DNA from: Kordia sp965224175
GTDB lineage: Bacteria > Bacteroidota > Bacteroidia > Flavobacteriales > Flavobacteriaceae
Assembly (NCBI RefSeq): GCF_965224175.1
Contig: NZ_OZ245041.1
Location: 4,836,001-4,900,000 of the forward strand
Reading direction: 5' to 3'
Length of the DNA: 64,000 nt
The translations under genes and the position numbers were made by a program. Each line of letters starts with the position of its first letter. The stretch's first letter is position 1. Shown one piece after another: positions 23,954 to 33,319 of the stretch. The notes beneath the pieces are model-generated. The model did not search any database and was not told where the DNA came from. It was given only the letters and a program-made list of their open reading frames with translations.

Positions 23954-24483
23954 GTACTACTTTTTTATTTGCTTCAATAGTTTATTTCCGTTTTGATTGA
24001 ACTTATAGCTGTGTTCTACAAAAAAAATACACTCCTAGTTAAGCATTGTTTGTCTTTGATACTTAACATAAAATATGCCACCTATTTAAAATATTTATAT
24101 TCTATCGCTATAAAAGGATCAAATACAATGATAATTTTTATATGTATAATGGAATATGTGTGCTTAATTATTTAATTGTGAAAACCAGATCTTTTATAAG
24201 TAGATTCTACGGTTGTTTTTCGAATATACGTCAAAAAAGATGAAATAAAAAGCACAATAAACAATGTCTAACAAAGTATTAACAGAATTTTAAACGGAAG
24301 ATAATAAAATGAATTCTGTCTCTTTTAAATCTAAAATAGGGGAATTTTAACTTTTTAATTGTTTTTATAATATGAGTCGTCTATTTAATAGCTTGTGAGA
24401 TAATCTGTTAAATCTTTTTTTAAGACGCAACCAAAAGATGATTATTGCATCTACAACATACAACCTAACCAAAAAAACAACCG
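23954..24483. other. 530-bp AT-rich divergent intergenic region
   Basis: Separates the GH3 operon (minus) and the lipoprotein gene at 24484 (plus), so it must hold both promoters. It is very AT-rich with many short ORFs (one of 60 codons at 23993) that show no coding character. I see no clear TAnnTTTG box close to either start, no strong hairpin and no repeat. Confidence 0.5.
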
Positions 24484-25632
24484 ATGAAGATTAAAAAACT
24501 AGCACTTCTACTTTTTGTATTTTCTTTTTTGCTTTCCTGTGAAAAAGACAATGAAGCTGCTCCATTAGCAGAAAGTAGTATTTCAGGAAAATTTTTAGCA
24601 CCCAATAATGCAGATCCTATTGTAAATGGTGTGATTAAAGCTAGTAAAGATGGAACAGTAGTTTCGGAAACGTTAACAGCAACTGACGGAACTTTTACTT
24701 TGACAAATTTAACAGCAGGCGAATACGAAGTTTCATTGCAAAAAGGATTATTCAGTGCACAACGTACGGTGGCAGTAACTGAAGATGAAGATGTTGATAT
24801 TCCGGAGGTTCCTATTGAATCTTTTCCTCGAATAGGTGTTGTAACAGGCTCGTTTGATCATATTGAATCTGTATTGTATGATATTGGTTTGGTAAATCCT
24901 ATCACACAAGAACCGTTATTTGATATTATTGACGGAACCTATCAAGGAAGACCTTCAGGGAATACAAATCATCATGGACATCGTCACGAAGGTCGTTCAA
25001 CAATGATTGCATCAAAAAATAACGATAATCTTCAACCTAATGTAGATTATTACTTTGCAGATTTAGTCGCTTCTCCAGATTTATTAGCTGAATACGATAT
25101 CTTATTTTTAAATTGTGGAATGACAGAGAGTTATACAGAGTTTAATGATAATATTTTACAATACGTAAGCAATGGAGGAATTTTATATGCAACGGATTGG
25201 GCATTTAAATACGTAGAAGGAATTACAGGAGATGGACAACAATATATCAATTTCCTTGATCCAGAAAAAAGTGGACGTTCTACAGAAACAGAAGCTACAA
25301 TTTTTGATCAAGATTTAATTGATTGGTTACAAATAAACTTTGGAATTTCTCTAAACAACGATGATACAATTCTACTTGACGAGTTCTTGCCAGGCTGGCA
25401 AGTAGTGGATACAGCTAACGATGCAACTGTAATAACTTGGTTTAACGGACCAGTAACGTACAGAGACGCAACAGGATCAGAAATAACAGAAAACAAAGAT
25501 TTAGCGTTTACATTTCTAGTTGGAGAAGGAGGCGTGTTTTACTCTTCATTTCATACGGAAAACCACGACGACGGATTCAGTACAGTTGATAGACTTTTAG
25601 AATATTTAGTGTTCGAATTGTCTTCGCTGTAA
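24484..25632 (+). CDS. Lipoprotein with carboxypeptidase-regulatory-like domain
   Basis: 382 residues. The signal MKIKKLALLLFVFSFLLSC has a lipobox (LLSC, Cys19). Residues about 32-105 form a CarboxypepD_reg/CNA-B-like beta-sandwich (SISGKFLAPNNAD, DGTFTLTNLTAGEYEVSL). From about 115 there is a second alpha/beta domain (FPRIGVVTGSFDHIESVLYDIG, split here for length at FDH; YDILFLNCGMTES; YVSNGGILYATDWAFKYVEG) like the glutamine-amidotransferase-like fold without its Cys nucleophile in the expected elbow, although a Cys does follow LFLN. Probably a surface binding protein. Monocistronic with a strong terminator. Confidence 0.75.
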   Translation: MKIKKLALLLFVFSFLLSCEKDNEAAPLAESSISGKFLAPNNADPIVNGVIKASKDGTVVSETLTATDGTFTLTNLTAGEYEVSLQKGLFSAQRTVAVTEDEDVDIPEVPIESFPRIGVVTGSFDHIESVLYDIGLVNPITQEPLFDIIDGTYQGRPSGNTNHHGHRHEGRSTMIASKNNDNLQPNVDYYFADLVASPDLLAEYDILFLNCGMTESYTEFNDNILQYVSNGGILYATDWAFKYVEGITGDGQQYINFLDPEKSGRSTETEATIFDQDLIDWLQINFGISLNNDDTILLDEFLPGWQVVDTANDATVITWFNGPVTYRDATGSEITENKDLAFTFLVGEGGVFYSSFHTENHDDGFSTVDRLLEYLVFELSSL

Positions 25633-25649
25633 GTGAAATGTAATATATT

Positions 25650-25687
25650 AAAAAAGCCTGAGTGTTCTTTCCGCTCAGGCTTTTTTT
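25650..25687 (+). terminator. Terminator of the lipoprotein gene
   Basis: The 13-bp stem AAAAAAGCCTGAG (25650-25662) / CTCAGGCTTTTTT (25674-25686) has an 11-nt loop and continues with T. Confidence 0.9.
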
Positions 25688-25749
25688 GTGAAGTTTTGTG
25701 TCTAAAAATACACTGCGTTAAACAACTCGTAAAAACGCGAAAAAGATAG

Positions 25750-25757
25750 TATCTTTG
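25750..25757 (+). promoter_or_regulatory. -7 box of mnmA
   Basis: TATCTTTG matches TAnnTTTG and lies 56 nt before the mnmA ATG. No clear TTG is seen at the expected distance upstream. Confidence 0.45.
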
Positions 25758-25813
25758 TCAGCAATCTGAGTAAGTTCCGTCTTACTCAATAATAAACTAG
25801 TGAAAGGATAAAA

Positions 25814-27001
25814 ATGAAACGAGTAATAGTAGGACTTTCTGGTGGTGTAGACTCTAGTGTAACAGCATATTTGTTACAACAACAAGGATATGAAGTTATT
25901 GGATTATTTATGAAAAATTGGCACGACGATTCTGTGACGATTTCTAATGAATGTCCATGGCTAGAAGATAGCAATGACGCCATGATAGTCGCAGAGAAAT
26001 TAGGAATTCCATTTCAAACGGTAGATTTAAGTGAACAATACAAAGAGCGTATTGTTGATTATATGTTCAATGAATATGAAAAAGGACGTACACCAAATCC
26101 TGATGTATTGTGCAATCGTGAAATAAAATTTGATGTGTTCTTAAAAATTGCTTTAGATTTAGGAGCAGATTATGTAGCGACGGGTCATTATTGTAGAAAA
26201 GAAACCATTGAAAAAGATGGCAAAACCATACACAAATTACTAGCAGGAAAAGACGGAAACAAAGATCAATCGTATTTCCTCTGTCAATTATCGCAAGAAC
26301 AATTAGAAAAATCATTATTTCCAATAGGAGAGCTGACAAAACCTGAAGTGCGTGAAATAGCTGCGAAAGCAGATTTAATCACAGCAGAAAAGAAAGATTC
26401 GCAAGGGTTATGTTTTATTGGGAAAGTAAAATTGCCAGATTTTTTACAACAGCAGCTACAACCTAAAGAAGGAGTAATTGTTGAGGTTCCTGCAACTATA
26501 GAAAGCTATCAGAAAGAATTGCCAAACTTCGCTAACAAAAAAGAAGAACTGGCATTTCATGCTCAAAAATATACATATGCACAAACTGATGGGAAAGTAG
26601 TAGGAAAGCATCAAGGCGCTCATTACTTTACCAAAGGGCAACGAAAAGGATTGGCCGTTGGCGGAACTGTTGAACCTTTGTTTGTGATAGAAACTGATGT
26701 AGAAGAAAATATCATTTATACAGGACAAGGAAAATCGCATCCAGGATTGTACAGACGAACTTTATTTGTAACTGATGACGAATTGCATTGGGTTCGAGAA
26801 GATATGGCATTACAACCAGACGAATCTATGGAGGTAATGGCACGTATACGATACCGTCAACCATTGCAAAAAGCAGTGATTCACAAAATTGATGGTGGTG
26901 CGTATGTAGATTTTGAGAATCCACAGAGTGCTATTACTGAAGGACAATTTGTAGCTTGGTATATTGAAGAAGAGTTGATAGGTTCTGGTGTAATTTCATG
27001 A
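25814..27001 (+). CDS. mnmA: tRNA-specific 2-thiouridylase MnmA
   Basis: 395 residues. Thiolates U34 of Lys, Glu and Gln tRNAs. PP-loop GLSGGVDSSVTA at 8-19; the two catalytic cysteines are C100 (NPDVLCNREIKF) and C200 (SQGLCFIGKV), which form the persulfide relay. The rest is the central and beta-barrel tRNA-binding region, with FTKGQRKGLAVGG in place. It has the start near a -7 box and stands alone between two terminated or spaced genes. Confidence 0.97.
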   Translation: MKRVIVGLSGGVDSSVTAYLLQQQGYEVIGLFMKNWHDDSVTISNECPWLEDSNDAMIVAEKLGIPFQTVDLSEQYKERIVDYMFNEYEKGRTPNPDVLCNREIKFDVFLKIALDLGADYVATGHYCRKETIEKDGKTIHKLLAGKDGNKDQSYFLCQLSQEQLEKSLFPIGELTKPEVREIAAKADLITAEKKDSQGLCFIGKVKLPDFLQQQLQPKEGVIVEVPATIESYQKELPNFANKKEELAFHAQKYTYAQTDGKVVGKHQGAHYFTKGQRKGLAVGGTVEPLFVIETDVEENIIYTGQGKSHPGLYRRTLFVTDDELHWVREDMALQPDESMEVMARIRYRQPLQKAVIHKIDGGAYVDFENPQSAITEGQFVAWYIEEELIGSGVIS

Positions 27002-27106
27002 TAAGTTTGAACTTGAATCTATATTGAAACATTTTACTATTAAAAACATCTGATTTAACAAAAATATAAGCTAAGACTCAAGACCTGACACCAAAAAAAT
27101 AAGCCC

Positions 27107-28729
27107 ATGAAAAAGTTAATCGTATTATGTATTGTATGTATAACACAATTTAGTAACGCACAAACTGAACATGCTTGGGTGTATTTTACGGACAAACCAA
27201 ATGTGGCAAATGCCTTAGCAAATCCAACGACGATTTTAACACAAAAAGCTATCGATCGTAAAAATAATCATGGAGTCGCAATTGATGAACGCGATGTTCC
27301 TGTAAACGAAATGTATATTTCGCAAATCAAAATTCAACAAGGAATTACAGTTAAGGCAAAATCAAAATGGTTCAATTGTGTTCATGTATTAGGAACACAA
27401 ACTGATATTGATAATCTATTAAATTTATCGTTTGTAAATGAAATTGTATATGCAGATCGATCGTTAAATACCGCCAATAGACCTTCTGCGGAAGCGACAA
27501 TAGAAAGAGTAGTAGAAAAGTTTGAAACTCTAGAAATGTTCAATTATGGCGATGGTTCTAATCAGGTGACAATGATTAATGTAGATAAATTACACGAAGA
27601 CGATTATACAGGAAATGGAGTTACAGTTGCAGTAATGGACAGCGGTTTTCCTAATGTAAATACCATGGGAGCTTTTCAACGTTTACGAGATAATGGAAAT
27701 TTACTTGCTGGATATGACTTTGTCGATCGAACTTCAGATGTATATGCATATACCGGAAATGGGCATGGAACCACAGTTTTGTCAGATATGGCAGGTTATA
27801 TTGATGGACAATTTGTAGGAACTGCGCCAGATGCAAGTTATCATTTGTTTAGAACAGAAGATGCCGGAAGTGAAACACCTTTGGAAGAATCAAACTGGGT
27901 TGAAGCTGTAGAACGTGCGGATAGTTTAGGTGTTGATGTTGTAAATACTTCACTAGGATATAATCGTTTTGACGATAGTAGGTATAATTATACAACTGCA
28001 GATATGAATGGTGATACGACGTTTATCACCAAAGGTTCTAATATTGCAGTCGAGAAAGGATTACTAATTGTAAATTCGGCAGGAAACTCAGGAAATGATA
28101 CTACTTGGGGAATTATTACAGCGCCAGCAGATGGAAACGGCTTTACGATTGGTGCGGTAAATGCAAGCGGTAACTATGCTTCTTTTAGTTCGCGTGGAAG
28201 AACACCTAATGTTCCTGTAAAACCAGATGTGGTAGCACAAGGACAAGGAGTATATGTGATTAATTCTGGAAATACGATTGCTACTTCAAACGGGACATCA
28301 TTTTCATCGCCTATTATTGCAGGAGCTATGGCATGTATGGTGCAAGCATTTCCAACTAAAACAAACTTAGAACTCATGCAAACTGTTCGTGAGTCTGCAT
28401 CTATTTATCAAAATCCAACGATTCAACTAGGTTATGGAATTCCAAATTTTGAAATGGCTTTTCAAATACTATCAGAACCAGAAATAGAACAACAAGAACT
28501 CATTAAAGTATTTCCAAATCCTACAAAAGCAAACCTCCAAATTAACATCACTAAAACCATTGGTGAGGTGAAACTTATTTTAACGAACTTGGTTGGGAAA
28601 ACGTTACAAACAGTCACTAACATAACAAATAATCAAAGTATAGATATAAGTCAATTGGCTTCAGGAATGTATTTACTACGTATTGAAGCAAATGGAGAAA
28701 CCTTCACCAAAAAAATTATAAAACAATAA
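27107..28729 (+). CDS. Secreted S8 (subtilisin-like) protease with T9SS sorting domain
   Basis: 540 residues. Signal peptide about 1-19 (ending FSNA-Q). Propeptide to about 110. Catalytic triad D178 (VAVMDSGF), H220 (GNGHGTTV) and S398 (NGTSFSSPI); oxyanion Asn lies in VNSAGNSGND. The last ~75 residues (IKVFPNPTKANLQI to TKKIIKQ) form a type A C-terminal domain for the type IX secretion system of Bacteroidota, so the protease is exported to the surface or medium. The nitronate monooxygenase gene follows by 13 nt. Confidence 0.93.
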   Translation: MKKLIVLCIVCITQFSNAQTEHAWVYFTDKPNVANALANPTTILTQKAIDRKNNHGVAIDERDVPVNEMYISQIKIQQGITVKAKSKWFNCVHVLGTQTDIDNLLNLSFVNEIVYADRSLNTANRPSAEATIERVVEKFETLEMFNYGDGSNQVTMINVDKLHEDDYTGNGVTVAVMDSGFPNVNTMGAFQRLRDNGNLLAGYDFVDRTSDVYAYTGNGHGTTVLSDMAGYIDGQFVGTAPDASYHLFRTEDAGSETPLEESNWVEAVERADSLGVDVVNTSLGYNRFDDSRYNYTTADMNGDTTFITKGSNIAVEKGLLIVNSAGNSGNDTTWGIITAPADGNGFTIGAVNASGNYASFSSRGRTPNVPVKPDVVAQGQGVYVINSGNTIATSNGTSFSSPIIAGAMACMVQAFPTKTNLELMQTVRESASIYQNPTIQLGYGIPNFEMAFQILSEPEIEQQELIKVFPNPTKANLQINITKTIGEVKLILTNLVGKTLQTVTNITNNQSIDISQLASGMYLLRIEANGETFTKKIIKQ

Positions 28730-28742
28730 ATACCTACAATAC

Positions 28743-29702
28743 ATGAGCTTGTTTGAAAACAATAGAATCACGCAATTATACAATATACAATACCCTATAA
28801 TTCAAGGAGGAATGATATGGGCAAGCGGATGGCGATTGGCATCAGCAGTAAGTAATGCAGGTGGATTAGGTTTAATTGGAGCAGGTTCGATGTATCCTGA
28901 TGTGTTACGTGAACACATTCAGAAATGTAAAAAGGCAACTGACAAACCTTTTGGTGTGAATGTGCCAATGTTGTATCCAAATATTGAAGAAATCATGGAT
29001 ATTATTGTAGAAGAAGGCGTGAAAATTGTTTTTACTTCTGCAGGAAATCCTAAAACATGGACACCATTTTTAAAGGAAAATGGAATTACCGTGACGCATG
29101 TAGTAAGCAGTTCTAAATTTGCTTTAAAATCTCAAGATGCTGGCGTACATGCAGTTGTTGCAGAAGGTTTTGAAGCCGGTGGACACAATGGAAGAGAAGA
29201 AACGACAACTTTAACTTTAATTCCAAGCGTAAAAGAAAAATTAGAAATTCCGTTGATTGCAGCTGGAGGAATTGGAAGCGGAAAAGCCATGTTGGCAGCA
29301 ATGGTTTTAGGTGCAGATGGAGTGCAAGTTGGTAGCCGATTTGTAGCTACTGACGAAGCTTCTTCTCATATAGAATTCAAGAAAAAAGTTGTAGAAGCTA
29401 AAGAAGGTAGTACAAAGTTAATGTTGAAAGAATTGGCACCAGTTCGTTTACTGAAAAATAAATTCTACGAAGATTTAGAAGAATTATATACAACAGGTCC
29501 ATCTGTAGAAGAATTAAAAACTTTATTAGGAAGAGCGCGCGCAAAACGTGGAATGTTTGAAGGTGACTTGACGGAAGGTGAGTTAGAGATTGGGCAAGTT
29601 TCTGCATTAATTCATGCCATCAAACCAGCGGCAACTGTTGTAGAAGAAATGGTAGCTGAGTTTCAAGAAAGTGTTAAGTTGTTAGAGCGCTATCGCTTTT
29701 AG
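28743..29702 (+). CDS. Nitronate monooxygenase (NPD/2-nitropropane dioxygenase family)
   Basis: 319 residues of an FMN TIM-barrel: YPIIQGGMIWASGWRLASAV near the N-terminus, NAGGLGLIGAGSM, the EGFEAGGHNGR loop (about 140-150) holding the conserved His-Asn, IAAGGIGSGKAMLAAMVLGAD and VQVGSRFVA for the phosphate of FMN. The family oxidises alkyl nitronates; enoyl reductases FabK share the fold, so the label is a family call. The TAG stop lies in a degenerate repeat unit (29690-29720). Confidence 0.88.
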   Translation: MSLFENNRITQLYNIQYPIIQGGMIWASGWRLASAVSNAGGLGLIGAGSMYPDVLREHIQKCKKATDKPFGVNVPMLYPNIEEIMDIIVEEGVKIVFTSAGNPKTWTPFLKENGITVTHVVSSSKFALKSQDAGVHAVVAEGFEAGGHNGREETTTLTLIPSVKEKLEIPLIAAGGIGSGKAMLAAMVLGADGVQVGSRFVATDEASSHIEFKKKVVEAKEGSTKLMLKELAPVRLLKNKFYEDLEELYTTGPSVEELKTLLGRARAKRGMFEGDLTEGELEIGQVSALIHAIKPAATVVEEMVAEFQESVKLLERYRF

Positions 29703-29824
29703 ACATGCTTTGCTTTTAGATTTTTCTATTATTATTTGAATGTTCTTGATCCAAAAAATCTAAGACATCTAACTAAGTCTAAGCGAGAAGCAAGTCTAAT
29801 AAAGTCTAATTAAGTCTTGAAAAC
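29690..29824. repeat. Degenerate TCTAA-type repeat between convergent genes
   Basis: Positions 29690-29720 read, on the minus strand, TCTAAAAGCAAAGC then ATGTCTAAAAGCGATAG, a two-unit relative of the 913-1072 array. The stop codon of the nitronate monooxygenase (29700-29702) lies in it, as the peptidase stop lies in the other array, in the same orientation relative to the gene. Further degenerate TCTAA motifs (for example AAGTCTAA near 29778-29812) fill the rest of the gap. No gene is seen here. Confidence 0.6.
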
Positions 29825-31135
29825 TCAATTCCCATACTTCGCAATCAATCGTCCTGTTTCGTTTCCTTCGGAAGTACCATCAGATTTTTGAAAAATATAA
29901 TCAAAAACATCTGCCTGTTGTATCGTAACTTTTGTTCCTGATTTTAAATCTTTAATATAATATGGTTCGTTTTGTAGAATTCCTTCAATAGTTTCGCCTG
30001 TCCATTTCGTAACTTCAATCCACATCCATTCATTTCCGCCATCATCAGTTGTAAAAGGAGCTTTTAGCAATAAATTATTTCCAGCGTCCAATCCGTCGTT
30101 GAATAATTTACGCAAAGCTGGCAAGCGTTTTTTTGCACGTTCACTAGCAGCTAATATTTCCTCATTATGATTGACATGAGTAATATCATCTTCAGAGCCA
30201 AATAATTCTTTAAAAGTTGCATCTTGAAAAGCCTGAGGGTTTGGGTAATTTTCATTATTAAAGTTTATTTCCAATAACATATTAAAAGGATCGCCTTCGT
30301 CACGTGTAGCTTCTTTAAAACTTACAGTCGTTGCTTTTGAGGCATTTTCATACATCAAGTCTTCTAACATTTCTTGTAATCGTTTACTTTTTATGTTTTT
30401 CAAGTTTACTTCAAAATCATCAACAGTAACCTCTTGTCCTTCAATCATTAATTGTGCAATAACTGTGATTAAATGATTTGCGGTATTTACATTGGAACAA
30501 GCAGTGTTTTCGATGACTAAATCTGGTAAGCCAAAACGTTGCATTCCCAAAGTAATTGTTCTACAAAAAGCTTCCTGTCTATACGAATGTCCCGTAATAT
30601 GATCTACAATACTTGGTAATCCGTTTTCCCAAGTATCTACACGTCTTGTTTTCCAAGTTTCTGGCAAGAAATATTCTCTCGTTTCTCCATCATAAGCTAC
30701 AAAATCAGTGTCTTTGATGGTTTCGTAAATCCATTCTGTAAACTTTTTATGATGTGTAAAAGCATCTTTTTTCTTGTAAAATATTACACATAGAACCGCG
30801 TTTTTTGTAGCAATTAATTTTTTCTTTTGTGCTAATGTAAATCCTTCCGCGAAATAGTCTAAAAACTCCATTTCATATACAGGATAATTTTCTGAAACGT
30901 TATCAATAGCCGATAAATACACCATTGTTTTATTAATAGTTTTTGGAGGTTCTGAAATAAAAGTAGCGTCAGGATACAGTACTTTTAGTTCGTCTCTTAA
31001 TGTATTTACATCCAAAACTTCATCCATTGTATACAATCCAACCTCAGAAAAACTACCAATTTCTGAAGTATCTTCTGTTTGGCTAAATAGTGTAAATGAG
31101 CTAATTATGGAAAGGAAAAAGAAAAAATGTTTCAT
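29825..31135 (-). CDS. Exported protein with C-terminal DUF2314 domain
   Basis: 436 residues with a signal peptide (MKHFFFFLSIISSFTLFSQ, cut near 18-19). Residues about 20-270 form an N-terminal alpha/beta region like DUF4261-type or related domains that accompany DUF2314 (uncertain). The C-terminal ~75 residues (LKAPFTTDDGGNEWMWIEV, TGETIEGILQNEPYYIKDL, VTIQQADVFDYIF) match DUF2314, a domain of unknown function seen in effector-immunity type and stress-related proteins. Monocistronic on the minus strand, convergent with nitronate monooxygenase. Confidence 0.75.
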   Translation of the reverse strand: MKHFFFFLSIISSFTLFSQTEDTSEIGSFSEVGLYTMDEVLDVNTLRDELKVLYPDATFISEPPKTINKTMVYLSAIDNVSENYPVYEMEFLDYFAEGFTLAQKKKLIATKNAVLCVIFYKKKDAFTHHKKFTEWIYETIKDTDFVAYDGETREYFLPETWKTRRVDTWENGLPSIVDHITGHSYRQEAFCRTITLGMQRFGLPDLVIENTACSNVNTANHLITVIAQLMIEGQEVTVDDFEVNLKNIKSKRLQEMLEDLMYENASKATTVSFKEATRDEGDPFNMLLEINFNNENYPNPQAFQDATFKELFGSEDDITHVNHNEEILAASERAKKRLPALRKLFNDGLDAGNNLLLKAPFTTDDGGNEWMWIEVTKWTGETIEGILQNEPYYIKDLKSGTKVTIQQADVFDYIFQKSDGTSEGNETGRLIAKYGN

Positions 31136-31247
31136 ATGAGTAAATTTAGAAAAATGTACTTTAATTCGTGTTAAAGATACTTTTTTAGAACTGAAAAAGA
31201 AATCTTAACGGTAAAATATCTATCTTTAAAAGTAGTAGAATTAAGCA

Positions 31248-31628
31248 ATGGAAGTAAAAGAACAATTTTTAAATGTACATCCTGTATTAGCTGTGAAGAG
31301 TGTAATAAAATCACTTGATTTTTATGTAAATAAACTAGGTTTTACTGTCGCTTTCGCTGATGACGCCACAAATCCAAAGTATGCTGGAATTAGACGTGGA
31401 AACGTAGAATTACATTTGCAATGGCACGATGCTTCTGAATGGGAACACAATATCGACCGACCAATGTTACGCTTCTTAATTTTAAACACAGAAGTACTTT
31501 TTGAAGAATACAAAACAAAAGAAGTATTTCATACACAAACACAACTTCGAGAAACTCCATGGAAAACCAAAGAGTTCGCCTTTTATGATTTAGATATGAA
31601 TGGTTTGACTTTTTATGAAAACGTATAA
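31248..31628 (+). CDS. VOC superfamily protein (glyoxalase/bleomycin resistance type)
   Basis: 126 residues in the paired beta-alpha-beta-beta-beta fold: HPVLAVKSVIKSLDFYVNKLG is the classic first module, NVELHLQW carries a likely metal ligand, and EFAFYDLDMNGLTFYENV the last module with its Glu. Members bind a divalent metal or antibiotics; this substrate is unknown. The stop is 4 nt from the stop of the convergent DUF6090 gene. Confidence 0.88.
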   Translation: MEVKEQFLNVHPVLAVKSVIKSLDFYVNKLGFTVAFADDATNPKYAGIRRGNVELHLQWHDASEWEHNIDRPMLRFLILNTEVLFEEYKTKEVFHTQTQLRETPWKTKEFAFYDLDMNGLTFYENV

Positions 31629-31632
31629 CTTA

Positions 31633-32358
31633 CTAATCTTCTTCCAATCGTTTTTCAATGCGTTCTAAAACGTGTTTTGCATTTTCTTTATATCCTTTAA
31701 TTAGTTGTAAATGATTTCCGTAAGCAAGTACATTGTAAGCGGCTACTTTTTTACGATAATCTTCACTAATGGCAAAATAAGCGATCATTTCCTCAGTAGT
31801 ATTTCCTTGTGACCAATCTACAAACCAAGGAAATTCCTGAAATTCTTCTAAATTACCAATCACTACTTTTTCTAAGCGTTCGTTGCTCTTTTGTATGTTT
31901 GGGATGAATAAGGAGTAAAATTGTGTCAAATCGGCAAAAAGACTGTCTTTTTCATTCTCTTGTTGCTCTGAGATACGTTTTAAAATATCGTATCCTTTTG
32001 TCTGTATGTCAAAAGGTTGGTATATGGTCACCAAACTGCGCGTTCTTGGGTATGTTGTAAAATTTTCAATGGTTACCTTTCTATCAATAACTGCTTTGCT
32101 ATTTTCTTGATTAAGTTCTATAATTTCGATTAAATAACCAGCTCTAATTGTGTCCCTTTTTAAATCAGATGAAATTGTTTTTAAAGTGCTTTTAAGCGTG
32201 CCTTTTGATTTTCTATGCTCATTCCAATTGTTGACTTGTAGTGCAAGTAAAATTCCAATCATAACCAATAGAATCTCTCCAATGGCATACAAAATGTAAT
32301 TTTTAAACTTTTTTTGTTTGAAAAGTCGTTGTCGAATAGAACGAAAAAATTTAAGCAT
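31633..32358 (-). CDS. DUF6090 family membrane protein
   Basis: 241 residues. The N-terminus MLKFFRSIRQRLF-KQKKFKNYILYAIGEILLVMIGILLALQVNNWNE (one transmembrane helix, about 23-43) is the signature of the Bacteroidota DUF6090 family, followed by a helical soluble region. Function unknown. It lies downstream of the M23 peptidase and a 31-codon ORF on the same strand. Confidence 0.85.
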   Translation of the reverse strand: MLKFFRSIRQRLFKQKKFKNYILYAIGEILLVMIGILLALQVNNWNEHRKSKGTLKSTLKTISSDLKRDTIRAGYLIEIIELNQENSKAVIDRKVTIENFTTYPRTRSLVTIYQPFDIQTKGYDILKRISEQQENEKDSLFADLTQFYSLFIPNIQKSNERLEKVVIGNLEEFQEFPWFVDWSQGNTTEEMIAYFAISEDYRKKVAAYNVLAYGNHLQLIKGYKENAKHVLERIEKRLEED

Positions 32359-32382
32359 AACAGTTTTAGTTGATGAGGTTAT

Positions 32383-32478
32383 CTAATCGTCAGATTTTGG
32401 AAAATTTTTATACAGTCTAATGCCTAATCTTACAAAGAGTAACACGGCGATAATAATAACAATATTTAAACCTTCCAT
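32383..32478 (-). CDS. Possible 31-residue single-pass membrane peptide
   Basis: ATG at 32478, stop TAG at 32383-32385. The peptide starts MEGLNIVIIIAVLLFVRLGIR and ends YKNFPKSDD: one hydrophobic helix, then a basic and charged tail, the usual form of small bacterial membrane proteins. It begins 3 nt after the M23 peptidase stop, in the same direction, and ends 24 nt before the DUF6090 gene. Too short for a statistical coding call. Confidence 0.45.
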   Translation of the reverse strand: MEGLNIVIIIAVLLFVRLGIRLYKNFPKSDD

Positions 32479-32481
32479 TTC

Positions 32482-33309
32482 TTATTTTTTTCTTCTTTTA
32501 TATCTTTTTCCTTTTCGAAACTTTTTCTTTTCATATCCTTCAAAAGTTATCGGAACGGATACGTTTCCATCTTTTTCGGTAGTTTTATGAACCACAAAAT
32601 GTAGATGTGGAGTAGTCGTAAAACCAGTCATTCCTGAAATTCCAATAGCTTGTCCTCGTGAAACCATATCGCCATTTTCTATCAACACGCCATTAAAATT
32701 TAGATGATAATACGCAGCTGTTGTACCATCATTGTGTTGAATGATAATATAATTTGCAAAACTTGAATATTTCCGCGTACGACCGTGTTTTTTAGAATCT
32801 TCTTTTGTCATCACTACTTTTCCTTCACGTGCAGCGTAAATAGTATCGCCAATTTTAGTGCCAAAATCAAATGCATGATATGAACGAATATGATCGTGTG
32901 AAAAACGTCCAAAATTCCCTTGAATTAATTTTTTCTTCTTTTTGTACGGCAGTAAGTATAAATAATTATCATTGTGTTTCACTGTGGTTGGATCTCCATA
33001 ACCTGCTTTAAAACTGAAATACGTATTTAAATTTACCGAAGCACTATCGTTTTCCAAAATATTACGAGGAACTTTCACAAAACTGTTAAGTTGTTCACAA
33101 GCTCTTATTAAGGTTCTTTGTTGATACTGAATTTCTTTAGGAATCCCTTTTTTGGGATTCATGATAAAAAACATGGGTGATAACATGTTATTTTTAATAG
33201 AATAAAATAAAGTGTCTTTTGTTGTTAATATTGAATCTTTTTTAAATTGTACTTGTTGTGCATGACTTAGGGAAACACAAAAGAATAAAAGGAATACAAT
33301 ACTTCTCAT
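32482..33309 (-). CDS. Secreted M23 family metallopeptidase
   Basis: 275 residues with a signal peptide (MRSIVFLLFFCVSLSHA-Q). The C-terminal peptidase domain has HAFDFGTKIGDTIYAAREGKVV (H and D of the HxxxD zinc site), IIIQHNDGTTAAYYHL and HLHFVVH (HxH). Such LytM-type enzymes cleave peptidoglycan cross-bridges in the periplasm. The tail is strongly basic (KKKFRKGKRYKRRKK). It starts 10 nt after the end of the class A beta-lactamase-like gene, so the two are probably cotranscribed. Confidence 0.9.
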   Translation of the reverse strand: MRSIVFLLFFCVSLSHAQQVQFKKDSILTTKDTLFYSIKNNMLSPMFFIMNPKKGIPKEIQYQQRTLIRACEQLNSFVKVPRNILENDSASVNLNTYFSFKAGYGDPTTVKHNDNYLYLLPYKKKKKLIQGNFGRFSHDHIRSYHAFDFGTKIGDTIYAAREGKVVMTKEDSKKHGRTRKYSSFANYIIIQHNDGTTAAYYHLNFNGVLIENGDMVSRGQAIGISGMTGFTTTPHLHFVVHKTTEKDGNVSVPITFEGYEKKKFRKGKRYKRRKK

Positions 33310-33319
33310 ACGATTAATT

